Shown: piece after piece, positions 11,101 through 21,409 of the stretch
Layout: every line of letters starts with the position of its first letter
Numbering within the stretch: position 1 is the first letter of the stretch
DNA from: Cyclospora cayetanensis
Lineage: Eukaryota > Apicomplexa > Conoidasida > Eucoccidiorida > Eimeriidae
Length of the DNA: 21,849 nucleotides
NCBI RefSeq assembly: GCF_002999335.1
Contig: NW_020312272.1
Location: 1-21,849, forward strand
Reading direction: 5' to 3'
Translations under genes and position numbers: made by a program
The notes under the pieces: model-generated
What the model was told of the DNA's origin: nothing
Database searches by the model: none
What the model saw: only the letters and a program-made list of their open reading frames with translations

Positions 11101-14100
11101 ATTGGTTAAGCAAATGTGTATTGGGAAGGCGAACACTATCTTCTGAGGCCTGGATATCTATATTTGGTGCGATCCGGCTGAATGGGTAAGATTTCAATAT
11201 GGAAGACGGTGAAACATAGGCAGTAATGCCTTCGCCTCTGGATGTAATGAGTTACGAACCAGCTTTTGGCGACGTGAGATCGCATATGAATCGGATCCTG
11301 GCTCCAAGGAGTGCGTGCCATAATTGTTGATTTCACAGTAGGGGGGCCGTATTCTGCTTGCATTTAGTGCTAATTGCTAGCATTGTGCATGGTGTGTATA
11401 TGGAGATCCAACTGTCCTTTTGTTGATTTCCTTACCGCAAACGTCTTTGCACTGCTCAGACACACAGTGATGCAATCCTAAAATGTCCTTCTCTTAAAAG
11501 GTGTTTGTCAATGGATATTCCAGTGACGCATTTGGTTTACTCTGCGGACTATCTCGATGCCAACAATTTGCTTTAACGGAGTTGTTGGAAACGGTGTGAT
11601 TAAGGGATGCAGCCCAAGAGTTCTTGCTCTCCCTGGTCTGAGGTAAGCGCGATGACTTCGAGAAAAATACTCGCGCATTTTTGGTGCCTTGTGTCGAAGG
11701 TCAACACGGATGCAAAGCCTCGAGTCAGTCGCATCCTGAATAGGTCTAGCATGAGCGCGATGTTCACACAATTTCAATCAAGAAAGAAGAGCAATTTGCT
11801 GTGCAGTGACCTTGGCTTTGTGTAGCAGGCATTTTGAAAGCAAGCACATATATGTTTACCGTTTACTAGGCTTGTTAGGTAGACATCGCTTGAGGCCTTA
11901 CAGTTCATGATCCAACCATTGCAGCTAAACAGGCAGAGCGGCATGACACATACGAGTTGATTTACTTAGCTGTTTGCGTAAGTCGGCGATCCCGTGTAGC
12001 TGCGGACGTGCTGCACAAAGCTCCTATGGAGTTTAACGCTGACGCAGCAGCAGTCGGATCTACTTTGGGGCTCCCTAGACTGCGTGCGCTTTACACCAGA
12101 ATGCGGGTTTGGGGATCTGTAAGTGGCAATGCAAAAACAGGATTTTGCAGGTGCGAGTATCGATCGCGGATTCGCTGATGTGTTTAGTGGCATTTCTTTG
12201 CGATGGGGATGCGGCTGTTACTAGCTGAGTGAATGACTTATTCCTTGATATTCTCTAAGGTATGTTAGTTATCTTTAAAACGCAGTGAAAATTCTAGATA
12301 GGGTGTATCCTATATTATCTTATCATGTGAATTGGTCTAGAGCTTGCTTTGCTAGACAATGGCTGTTTGCCACTACAAGAGGGGAATCTTGCGCGAGGTG
12401 CTGTACTGTGGCTGAAGCAGTGTCTCTTTGGAGCGCATTTGGAGTGCACTAGGTATCGGGGTTGGACTGGTAGCTGTTTTCGGTGGATACACAAGGGATA
12501 GGGCTGAGCTATTCTGTATATGTGTGTGGTACCATCGTTGATGGATAATGGTAGACTGTGGTCAGCACAGCCATACAGGGGAGGCAATACTTTGTTCACT
12601 GAAGCGCAGAATTATGGACCTCCTGCATACGCTAAAGCTACTGTGGTACGCGAAATTGCACCACACGCTAAGAATATGGCTCTATCTAGGAAGTGGGTGT
12701 TCTCAGTGTTTAGGATCAGCTAATGCGTGCTGTTATTCCCAAGGGTGGTTTTATCTGATAAATAGGAAGGCAATCATACTACCGGAACAGTTGGACTGAC
12801 GCTTCGCTATGTCCATACAGATTATTTTACTCGAATCAGAAAATTAGAGTTGCTGTTTATTTGGGAGGCCAAGGGTTTTTGTATGTATTGAATAGCTTTG
12901 GAAAACTGGACATACTGCAGAATTGCAAGCACCCTCCAGCTAGATCTACGTGTGTGCGTCGTGTCACACACTCTACCAGGCAGGAGATTGCCGGCCATCT
13001 GTAAATGTATATGCACAACCCATGGAAACAGTATCTGTTGTGGCTCACTAAAGTAGTGAAACGGCCACTTTTCGCTTGTGCATCTGGACACGCGCTGTTT
13101 TTACTGCCTAGTGGTTGCGTTTATAGAAGCATTTAGACGCCGACTTCGTGCAAAGGTATCTTACAGGCATTATGCAAGGTTGCAGCTGCTGACAGCATAC
13201 AAGACCACTGTAACTGCCAAACCTAGGACGCGGATTGCATTGCTCTGCCGTGTAATCACTCGGTTGCATGTAGTATGCACTGTGACCAGGATTGATTCTT
13301 GATGCCGTATGGGGCAGCCTCTGCAGACACAAATGCAGACCCTTTCAGGTACTTCAACTGATATAATTCATTTTCCTGTTTCAGACAGTACACTTGAGTT
13401 CATGATACCCACTGTGAAAGCAACAAGGTTAATATGGACATATTCATGAATCTTTCATGTTTGCCAGTCTAAGCGCAGCTTACCTCCGCAGTCGTCGATT
13501 AGACAGGGCAAAACATCTGGGTCTTCTTTCCACTTTCTGTCCACAAAATTGATCAAAGACTTGAGCTCCTATGTACTGCGCCATTCCTTAGCGCCGGAGA
13601 AGAAGCCTCATGGACGCACTACTTTGTGAAGCGAGCGGTTAATGTTACACCCTGTTCCCAGGGGCATGACACCGCGCAGCTGACGGAACGGCGGAATGCA
13701 GAAGACACCTCTCGTGAATGTTCTTTACACAGCAATTTCACGTAACCATTTATGTTTCAGAAGCAGTAATTATTAAAAGGATGAAATGTTCTGCAGGATG
13801 TTAGTGGCTGGCTGGCCCTTGAGAACAGTCAAACGTAGGTGATAAGCATGGTGCTGCAAGCTCATATAGGTCCGTGTTTGGGACCTTCAGATACATGATT
13901 CTCTGGTGCACCGGCTACCTTTTAGAGTCGAAAGAAACGCAGCCTCTAGACGTACACTTTTGTGGCTGTTTGAGCTCGTGGCATTGCGTGGGAGCACTGA
14001 TTAGTGGCCTTTCTTTCACAGCGCACTAGGGAACCGACATCACAAAGCCTCTGGCGCAATTTTTACGATATGCCATTGAAAGCATTCGAATACGTACAGA

Positions 14101-15675
14101 AAGTACTTAGCTAAATAGCGCCGCCCTGATGCTAGTCCCATTATGGGGTTGCCGTAATAACGTCTTGCGTACCCCTGGGCAAGCAGCCCGTAGTGTATAA
14201 TTCTACCAGTTTCCCTTCCATCCATGCATCTGCACCCAGGTTCTTTACTGGGGTGTAAGTGTTTTCCTGCCACCAAATATAATTCGCTCTCGAGCATCGC
14301 TAGCAGTTAGTGTTTGACGCAAAGGAGAAAACATGCATCCATATAATATCGCGTTACAAAAGCAGTGCGATGTTTATTACACAATAACGTGTTGGTTGAG
14401 ATTGTCAACAGCAAGAAATATTGCTCTTTAGTTGTCAGCATCCTCTGCTATGTTTGATCGCTTACCATCAAACTACAATAGGAGAACTATTCGGTAGAAG
14501 TGTAGCCAACTTTTGTCTAAATGTACCAGAGCTTAGAGTTCACAGCGTGCGGCATTCTAGGGGCGATCTGGACTGTGTTGTCTGCTCGGCACCGGCGGGA
14601 GCATCGGTTGAACAATCTGCTTTTGCCCTGAAAATTAAGGATTCTTGGATTCTTGGCAAAAATTGTGTATATTCGCGACTTATAAACAACTTTATACGCT
14701 GAATTTCCAGTATGTGCGACCAGGGAAAGGGATGAAACCAACACCCTGATGTTGCATTATAAAATGTATGCTGCAGCCACTAGCCGCGTAGTCTTTGTTG
14801 TTGAATGCAGAGCTAGTGCTGCATATAGTAGTTAAATTGCATACCAGAACGACGAGTAACGCATAGGCATCGGCAAACGCTTTGCAGCTCTCATCCTAAA
14901 TAGCTTTTGTTCTGAGTCACAGTGTGAGGTTATAGAGAAAGAATCACCGTGTGACTGGAAGGAAACAAGTTGCGGGTTGAAGTACCGGCCGCCTTAAGCG
15001 CAGATGGCCGAGATGACACACTGTGCTATTTACCGGCAACCCTTAATCACCCAAATCTACTCTTTGTAGTTTTACAACCCATTTTGTTCTTCATAGAAAC
15101 TATGGCATAATGACTTTTGTTTACACAGAAGCAAGTGTCCTTTGCGCGCGTAAACGGAGTCAGCACAAGAGAATTTACTGGCACTCAAGGTAATCGCCCA
15201 CCGAAAACTACACGATCCTCTACCGCGTAATCCACATCTATGACCGCTTTTGAATTATACGTCTCGGTTCGGAAGCATGAGGTAATATGGTGTACTTAAG
15301 ATTTTGCGGGGTCGAATCACTTCATTGTGCAAGCCCGCATGATTTGGCATTCTCAGGAGGAATACGAGGCGAATATTCTAGGATCACAGAGCGGCTGTCT
15401 CCTGCCATCTGTCCCCAATAAAAACAATGATGGTATACCTTGTGTAGCAGAGTACGATGTGGGACTGCTAAGATCATCCCTCTGTCACAATTTGGTGGGG
15501 CCTTCTTGTCCAATATGATGAAGAAAAACAGCATGAAGGTGTCTCGGGAAGAGACATGTCGGCTCAGATGTAAATTTTGCGTTGTGAATTTCTTATGACT
15601 TCGATCACTTATAGGCTGTCATCACACATGGGGATTGCTTCGTCAGCATGGCAAATGTTCTGGCTAACACCGACA
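8171..15675. other. No gene recognised
   Basis: I found no family signature in 7.5 kb. The more protein-like frames are 8668-8937 (+, 89 codons from an ATG, ordinary residue mix), 14421-14702 (+, 93 codons, TTG start) and the minus frame open from 10187 down to 9822 (121 codons, hydrophilic Ser/Pro/Thr/Lys-rich). Hand counts of third-position pyrimidines (54-55% for the first two, 53% for the minus frame against about 51% expected) show no real periodicity. The minus frame's hydrophilic look follows from the AC-rich strand. A 32-nt GT...AG segment lies at 12119-12150. From about 13.4 to 15.3 kb the usual + strand G+T excess is weak or absent. Confidence 0.55.
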
Positions 15676-15691
15676 GAGTATATATATACTC
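15676..15691. repeat. Perfect 16-bp AT-rich palindrome
   Basis: GAGTATATATATACTC is self-complementary over 16 bases and is built around five TA steps. A CTCGAG hexamer overlaps its right end. It is the longest alternating TA run in the window. It could act as a TATA-like or easily melted site, but nothing nearby supports a promoter. Confidence 0.85.
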
Positions 15692-17463
15692 GAGTCCCAG
15701 ACACCTCTCAATGTGTGAGCGCCATATTCGGGCAATAATGTTATGGAAACGACTGCGATTGATGGTAGGATTGTGGTGGTACTTCCAAACCGTGCATCAA
15801 TATTGGTAAGAGCGCCAGTCATATTCGCAAAGCACTCAACCGAAACTAGTCACTCATTTTAATACACGTTACATCTTATGCCCTCACCTGACTTAGGAAG
15901 TAAGCTGCTGCTGAGTGAGCCCATGCTTTGTCTCTCCTTTCCAATGTGAGGAAGTGTTTAGTACAACTCCTTGCTACTTCCATGGAGGTGGAACTGCTAG
16001 GCCTGAAGTGAGAGGGCTGTAGAGCATTTTAGCTTGTTGGCAATGAGCAGAAGTGTAGGTTGTTGTGGAAAGAATTAGAATAACGCTTTTAAAGATCCTC
16101 TATCTCCTAACGACCTCAAGTTTCTAAGGTCATTCCGTGGTAAAACGGATTCGAGAATCGTACCATTTTGGGCGTTTGTGGAGTGCGTTTTACCTAGGAG
16201 ATGATATTCGAAGAGGAACATGGGTTCCAGACTATGCGACAATGATCCTGACCTTGGTTTCCTTAGGCGTATTTCCTATCTGAAGGGCCCGCGCAAGTGG
16301 AAAAAACTGGTTTGTTCCGCTACCACTGAGAGAGACTGATAATGCGAGATTACAACTCTACTTGGTAAGTAGCTTCTCGCTAGTTCGCAATGCACTTGTG
16401 GAAAGCAGCGGGAAACCCTGACAGCTAGTGCATTGATGCTCTCTGATACCAGGAGTCTGACGAGCATCCGGAATTCTGATGCAATGCTATCAAAAGGCCG
16501 CCACTGTTCCAGTGCGCTAGCGTTGAACGGAGTAACATGTTGTTATGACAGAAACGCTTGCAGGATTTGCACGTCGTGTTTCCACCGCCCTTTGCGTATG
16601 CGCCTTTGCACACAATTAGCTGTTCGAATGTGTAGTGCTGGCTACGCGCATTCTCGAAACAGGTGAAAAGAATATGTTATGAAGCGCCCCTGCCAGTCAG
16701 CGCATCGTTCTGATTGGTGCTAGTGTCCTGATGCCCTTGCAAAAAGAGAGGAAGTTATTCGTCATGATGAATAGCAGCTCATCTGGTGTACTCGATACTT
16801 GTACAGGGTAAGGTTTTAGCTCTCTGTCGTCTCCAGATAATTAGGCAACGAAATTCAGTGAGTATGTATGGCTTGATAGGCCTGTCTTCTCCTTGTTGAT
16901 TTCGGTTCGACAGAGCTTCAAACGACTTGCAGTACACCTATGCAAATTACTGGTACTGGTGAGCTACTTTGTCTTGATACATCAGTGCTGCACGTAAGAC
17001 CAGCACCAGAGCCGATGTATCTGTGCAAAGTGAATCGCGGCAGAGTAACGAAGCATGCACAGGCACATGGTAGAACACTGAGTAATCAGCTTGCGTCGAA
17101 AAACTGTAGGGCTTCCTCTCGGGATCCACACCACAACATTTGAGAACACCCACAGCGAAGCTGTTTAAGATTCCGCTGAAAATGCGTTGGGCCTTCAGCG
17201 GGCTTGGCTGCTGAGGCAAACGTTTACAACGCCAGCTCAGTATGCGTTTAGCGAGTTCCGAAATGTGGCTGCAGCACGTGATCCAATAACTTTAATGCAT
17301 GCGTCAAGTATTCAACCCGCCTGTAGACTCAGTTTCACTAGGCTATTAACTTCGTGCTTGGCTGCTTGGTGTACGTTGAGTGTGCGCGCAAGGAATAATG
17401 CGATTTCGTTTTTGTATAGTGTTTCATTGATACACAACGAGTAGAACCGCGGCGAATATTTGA
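15692..17463. other. No gene recognised
   Basis: The open frames at 16433-16666, 16940-17143 and 17187-17444 (+) are successive and could be imagined as exons upstream of the 17494 candidate. The last has 47% third-position pyrimidines, no better than background. GTAAGA within 16940-17143 and AG dinucleotides before 16933 and 17198 are splice-like but far too common to use alone. GCATGCA/TGCATGC motifs occur at 17053 and 17296. No repeats or RNA genes were found. Confidence 0.5.
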
Positions 17464-17493
17464 TATTTTTCCTTCAATGTATCAATAAATGCG

Positions 17494-17712
17494 ATGCACC
17501 TATCTCTGGCAGATCGCTCTACCGCGGACCACAGTGAGTGCCACACCCTGTTTTCTGTTGCTCAGTGTAGGTTTGTTGTCATTGCAGGCGTCGGCATCAC
17601 GGATGCTGCCAGTGGTTCTTACACTGATGCTATTCTCAAATCAGTGGATCTCCTTTATGAGTGCCTTTGGCACGATGTGCTGTACTCGTACATTAAGAAA
17701 AGCCGTGAGTAG
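17494..17712 (+). CDS. Candidate exon or small ORF, product unrecognised (72 aa)
   Basis: This ATG-initiated frame runs 72 codons to TAG and is open from 17464. I recognise no family. It is listed because its codon positions differ as coding DNA does. By hand count, A ends only 6 of 72 codons (about 8%, against roughly 24% A in the DNA), pyrimidines end 50 of 72, and G starts 25 of 72. The protein starts with a polar stretch, followed by a hydrophobic segment (residues 27-34, FVVIAGVG), then TDAASGSYTDA and a C-terminal part rich in aromatic residues. The frame ends across GTGAGT (17705-17710), a consensus donor. Joining 17704 to the AG at 17781-17782 removes 78 nt and opens about 30 more codons to a TAG at 17872-17874. 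That model is inference. The ORF was picked after scanning many, so the bias may be partly chance. Confidence 0.22.
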   Translation: MHLSLADRSTADHSECHTLFSVAQCRFVVIAGVGITDAASGSYTDAILKSVDLLYECLWHDVLYSYIKKSRE

Positions 17713-17763
17713 CTGAAGTCGTCTTCGTAATGTGTACCCTCTACACGTATACACAGCTACTGA

Positions 17764-17785
17764 CCACTGAATTCCGCTTCAGTGG
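17764..17785. repeat. Hairpin, 7-bp stem with 8-nt loop
   Basis: CCACTGA at 17764-17770 pairs perfectly with TCAGTGG at 17779-17785 around the loop ATTCCGCT. The right arm contains the AG that would be the splice acceptor in the speculative two-exon model for the frame starting at 17494. Such a stem could affect acceptor use if that intron is real. No T-run follows, so a factor-independent terminator is not supported. Confidence 0.6.
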
Positions 17786-17874
17786 ATTCTCAAGGGAGAG
17801 ATGGCGCAAATCAGAAAGTAAAAAGAAATAAATATTTACCGTGCTCCTATTGGCGTTCATTAGAGATCTCTTAG

Positions 17875-19557
17875 GTGTGCTTGCAAGTGCCCTAGTTTAG
17901 CGCAGCTAAGTAATAGCGTGTTTCAAATGCACTTGACCTCACATGAGAGAGATGCGCAGGTTGCATTGTTGCCACCGAGGCCAAGGCTTGATAATACTTG
18001 AATTGCGGACGATTACCCCTATCGAAAGGCCCATTTCGTCGGGGTCAGCGCTTATTTGAATGTGTGACAAACGAAGCGCTCCCTGTCTGCCTATAAATGG
18101 TTTCGCCATCTCCAGCCTTTTCGAACACACAATTTTTGGATCATTTACTGTATTGCTGGGTTTGATTAGATTCTGAGACACTGAGTGGCATGCATTCTCT
18201 ACTCCTGTGGAGGATGGAGGCTGATCTTTTGGCTTTTCTGCAGTACACTGAAAGGTGCGATGATGCTAACTGTAGTGCTTTTAGATCGTCCTTTCCGTGA
18301 ATAGGAGCCTTTCGCCTGAGGGCAGGAGTTTATCCAACGTTCCTCTTTTGTGTGTTTGGAGGCGGCTCTTGGTCTCCGAAGGAGTGAAGCACGTCGGCCC
18401 CGAGTGGTTGAAAATGCACCCAGCAGCCACTCTGTATTCAGACACTGTCCTACCATTTGCTCAAATTGCTGTGATCAGGACGAACATTAAGCTACTCGAA
18501 AAGAGCTGAGTTTATGATGTGAGTTTTGAGGTGAAGCTTCACGAAGGCCGTATGTGCGGATGCACGCCGACATGTCCAGCTACTGCACTCGAGTGGGCAT
18601 CAAGACCTGCTATGGTCTGGAGGCTTGCATACGCTTCTTCTATTTGGTAGTCTTAATTCATAAATCCGCGTTTTTTGTGAGGGTTGGATAAATACAACAA
18701 TCCCACAATGCAGTTATATCTAGCAGAAAAAAACTAATTCTTAGAACGATCTCCTTAACATGGTTTTATGCGCAGCACTATTTGTACGCCTGAATGTGCA
18801 TATTATCACAGCATTCGACAGTTGCCTACCGGTCACTCACAATATACTGATGACGGCAGCACATTTACGCAAGAGAGGACACTCCAGAAGCAACAGTGTT
18901 GGCTACTTGCTCAACACAATGTATAAACACAAAGAGATATCGTGTCCCTTGTACAGGCACAGTGGAGCAAAGTTGTTTTACCCATGCTGTAGGCTGTAGG
19001 CTTGCAAGAGTTTCTCACGGGTAAACTGAACCACACAGCGGGTCCGCCAGGAGGTGCACGGCGTACACGCGTTGCCCAACACGGGCGGAGCAGGCGCAAT
19101 AAGGACACGATTCGAACCCATGTCAGCCTTCCGACACAACTGCATACACACTAGGATGCCATGAGGAGAGCGATTCAGGATTGGTGACTGCACAGCAATC
19201 GATATTCATTCGAAGGAGGCTGTCTGCACTGGCTCGTCAGGCAATGGCAAAGTGTGCTCATGTTACCTCGTTACCCAGGAGACACTAGCTACCACTGTAT
19301 CGTTTGTACATCGGTGGCAGCAACACGGCTGCGCCAATACAGCATGTATTCACGCTCAGTTGATGGCGGTATCTACCCAGGCACTTCACAACTTATTGCC
19401 TCTTTTGAAAGCACCGATGCGATTGCGGATACACGCGCCCTTGCGGCATCCTACATTTAACTATAGCATCCCAAACTGGGTATAACTGATACACTATCTA
19501 GAAACTGCATACCACACCTATACACACTCGCCATGCAGACCGCAGTGCTATGATCTA
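17875..19557. other. No gene recognised
   Basis: A + frame is open from 19188 to 19460 (first ATG at 19260, 67 codons). Its predicted protein has a normal residue balance, but third-position A is at background (about 23%), so coding is not supported. The + frame at 18297-18509 and minus frames at 18199-18456 and 18911-19108 are likewise unremarkable. A tRNA-like T-loop on the minus strand near 19110 was examined and rejected. A GCATGCA motif lies at 18188. Confidence 0.5.
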
Positions 19558-19714
19558 CGTGGCCTGGTGTTGCCGCGCTGTGCGAATAGAGTGCGATATC
19601 ATCCTGATAATATCAATGTGAACGGCAAAGCGTCGGATGTTACCGGAACAACAGTTCAGCTTTTATCTATGCTGAAGGGAGGCGGGCGACTAACGCCCTG
19701 CCCGTCGAGGCAAA
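19558..19714 (+). repeat. Direct repeat, copy A (157 bp)
   Basis: This is copy A of a 157-bp direct repeat whose partner starts 954 bp downstream. By-eye alignment gives no indel and 16 substitutions, about 90% identity. The first 37 bases, from CGTGGCCTGG to GAGTGCGA, are identical in both copies. Similarity fades quickly outside the limits, although an A-rich stretch after the right edge may extend it by about 10 bases. One + frame stays open through both copies, but of 13 differing codons 9 change the amino acid and 4 are silent, roughly what neutral drift gives. I therefore read this as a dispersed or duplicated non-coding element rather than a conserved protein domain. No terminal inverted repeats or flanking target-site duplications are visible. 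A fast-evolving exon is the main alternative. Confidence 0.92.
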
Positions 19715-20511
19715 AGGAAAAGCAGTTGGGCTCACGTGAGAGCATGCATTTATGGGACAGGTTCTAGGAACGTTGCCGCAGCACACTTGGTTCGTGCATC
19801 TGGAAGCGGCGAGTGTGCACGAGGAGTCGCGTGCCCAAGCACTTGGATGGCCATGACCAAGCAAAGGGCATCACCTGCTCATGTATTGCATGTTTGGTTG
19901 TGGCCTTGAGCACAAGGCACGCAGGAGGTGGAACAGTGCGGTAGTGGATGGGCTGTCATGCAGGGGCAATGGTCCATTTGTTGCTGGAGGCAGTATATCG
20001 CCCATCCACCTTTGCCACTGGGTCCATAGTGATTGGGACGCATAGTTCTCGGGAGACTCGCTTGTGTAGGGGAAAGAATACTTGCTGTTGCTGGTGTGCA
20101 GCAGTAGCGCACCAAGTGTTGCATGTGTATGTTGTAGGTTAGAAGGTCTGGCAGCGTATACCTAGGTGTGCTTGCACAGCATGGGGTGGAGATGTTGAGT
20201 TGTGCGTGACCACTGGGTAGTTTGGCAGACGCTCCTGAGTGAGCGATTAGCGTGTGTGCTTACTCACGTCTGAGCTGCAGCATAATGGAGGGCGGCGGGT
20301 GCAGAGCTCGAGACGGCACCGACGCAAGAAGCTGCTTCCTGCTTCGCGTCTAGCGAAAAGGTGGTTCCTAGTACTGGCGTCTTGGCAGTTGTGCGTTGTG
20401 GGTTGGCCCGTTGCTGCAGCCTACCCCTGCGTGGCAACGGGATGCGGCTGGCACCCCTAACAGGCTGTATCGGCACAAACTCAGAAGCTGAGATAGCTGG
20501 TTTCTGCTCTG
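19715..20511. other. Spacer between the two 157-bp repeats, no gene recognised
   Basis: This is a G- and T-rich spacer (for example 37 of 60 bases are G or T at 20101-20160) that separates repeat copies A and B. It contains short overlapping frames on both strands and no identifiable domain. CTCACGTGAG, a 10-bp palindrome with a CACGTG core, lies just after copy A, and GCATGCA is at 19742. The spacer does not resemble the DNA following copy B. Confidence 0.55.
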
Positions 20512-20668
20512 CGTGGCCTGGTGTTGCCGCGCTGTGCGAATAGAGTGCGAGACCATCTCGATAATATCAGTGTGAACGGCAAAGCGTCGGGTGTTGCTGG
20601 AACGTCAGTTCAAGTTCTATCTATGCTGAAGGGAGGTGGGGGACTAACGCCCTGCCCGTTGAGGCAAA
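20512..20668 (+). repeat. Direct repeat, copy B (157 bp)
   Basis: This is copy B, in the same orientation as copy A and about 90% identical to it. Shared blocks include the left CGTGGCCTGG edge, GTGAACGGCAAAGCGTCGG, TCTATGCTGAAGGGAGG and ACTAACGCCCTGCCCGT. The 797 bp between the copies does not resemble the DNA after copy B, so this is not a simple 954-bp tandem array; either only the 157-bp unit was copied or the flanks have diverged beyond recognition. The same frame as in copy A remains open here and runs on to a stop near 20820. Confidence 0.92.
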
Positions 20669-20883
20669 CAGAAAAGGTTAGCAAATGCGACTCGTTGGAC
20701 GTTCGCGCTTTTCTGTTTTATCGCTTTGTGTTTGTCAACATGTGTGTATTCGTATGGGTTTATACGTACAGTTTAGTGGCTCTAGGTCTTTTGCTTTCCA
20801 CTAAGGTGTCCCTTGAGTAAGTGGATTATTAACTGAAAGGATGAGCATGTGGAGCGGTGGAAATCGGCACCTACTCGCGGTGT

Positions 20884-20895
20884 GAAGCATGCTTC
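20884..20895. repeat. Perfect 12-bp palindrome centred on GCATGC
   Basis: GAAGCATGCTTC is self-complementary. A palindrome of this length is expected several times by chance in 21.8 kb. It is listed because a second, longer GCATGC-centred palindrome lies about 0.5 kb downstream. Confidence 0.8.
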
Positions 20896-21395
20896 GGTGC
20901 ACAGCGAGTATGTCAAGCTTTCATGTGTAGTGAGCATTTTAGCGATTGGAGGATGGCCCTCAGTGTTGGAACGGAGTGTTGACGGAGACTGGCAGGCGTC
21001 CGCGCGTTCAGGCGATTTCGGCAGTACGATGCTGAGTTGGCAGGTTGTCTGGAAGCCAGTGGGTATAGGGCTGCTGTGCTTATATCTGCGTTGGTGTCGT
21101 CGTGTCGTATTGCATGAGCTCAAAGCAACAATGTCAATAGCAACAATAGAACCGCTTATGTTAGTATGGGGCTATGCCGAATCGGTGCTTCATACAATGT
21201 GGAGGCTTGTTGCGTGGTACATGTTTAGGAAAGTGGTCCGTTGGTTTTAGCGTATGGAATGCTTATGCGAGCTTGGCCATAAGACTAGAGTGGTTCTAGC
21301 ACGGGCCCATCGGCTAGCACTTGGCGTCGCTTTGATGCGGAATTGGTATGGGGGGTGGTGAAGATTTGCACGCCTCATGGCTCGGGCAGTGCGCT

Positions 21396-21409
21396 CTTTG
21401 CATGCAAAG
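21396..21409. repeat. Perfect 14-bp palindrome containing TGCATGCA
   Basis: CTTTGCATGCAAAG is self-complementary over 14 bases and has TGCATGCA at its centre. TGCATGC is a known recognition motif of apicomplexan AP2-type regulators. Whether that applies depends on the organism, which I cannot establish. Confidence 0.85.

Noticed and set aside
19095..19180. Possible minus-strand tRNA around a GGGTTCGAATC T-loop
   Set aside because: The T-stem has a mismatch, no 7-bp acceptor stem can be formed with upstream sequence, no D-arm is visible, and the only nearby hairpin (TGTC/GACA) does not give a 7-nt anticodon loop.
19567..20820. Protein-coding gene family encoded by the two direct repeats
   Set aside because: Of 13 differing codons 9 are replacements and 4 silent, close to the neutral proportion, and the open frames diverge completely outside the repeat.
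20782..21123. Minus-strand frame of 113 codons opposite the longest + frame
   Set aside because: It is a shadow of G+T-rich + strand DNA, and I saw no domain, signal peptide or codon bias in it.
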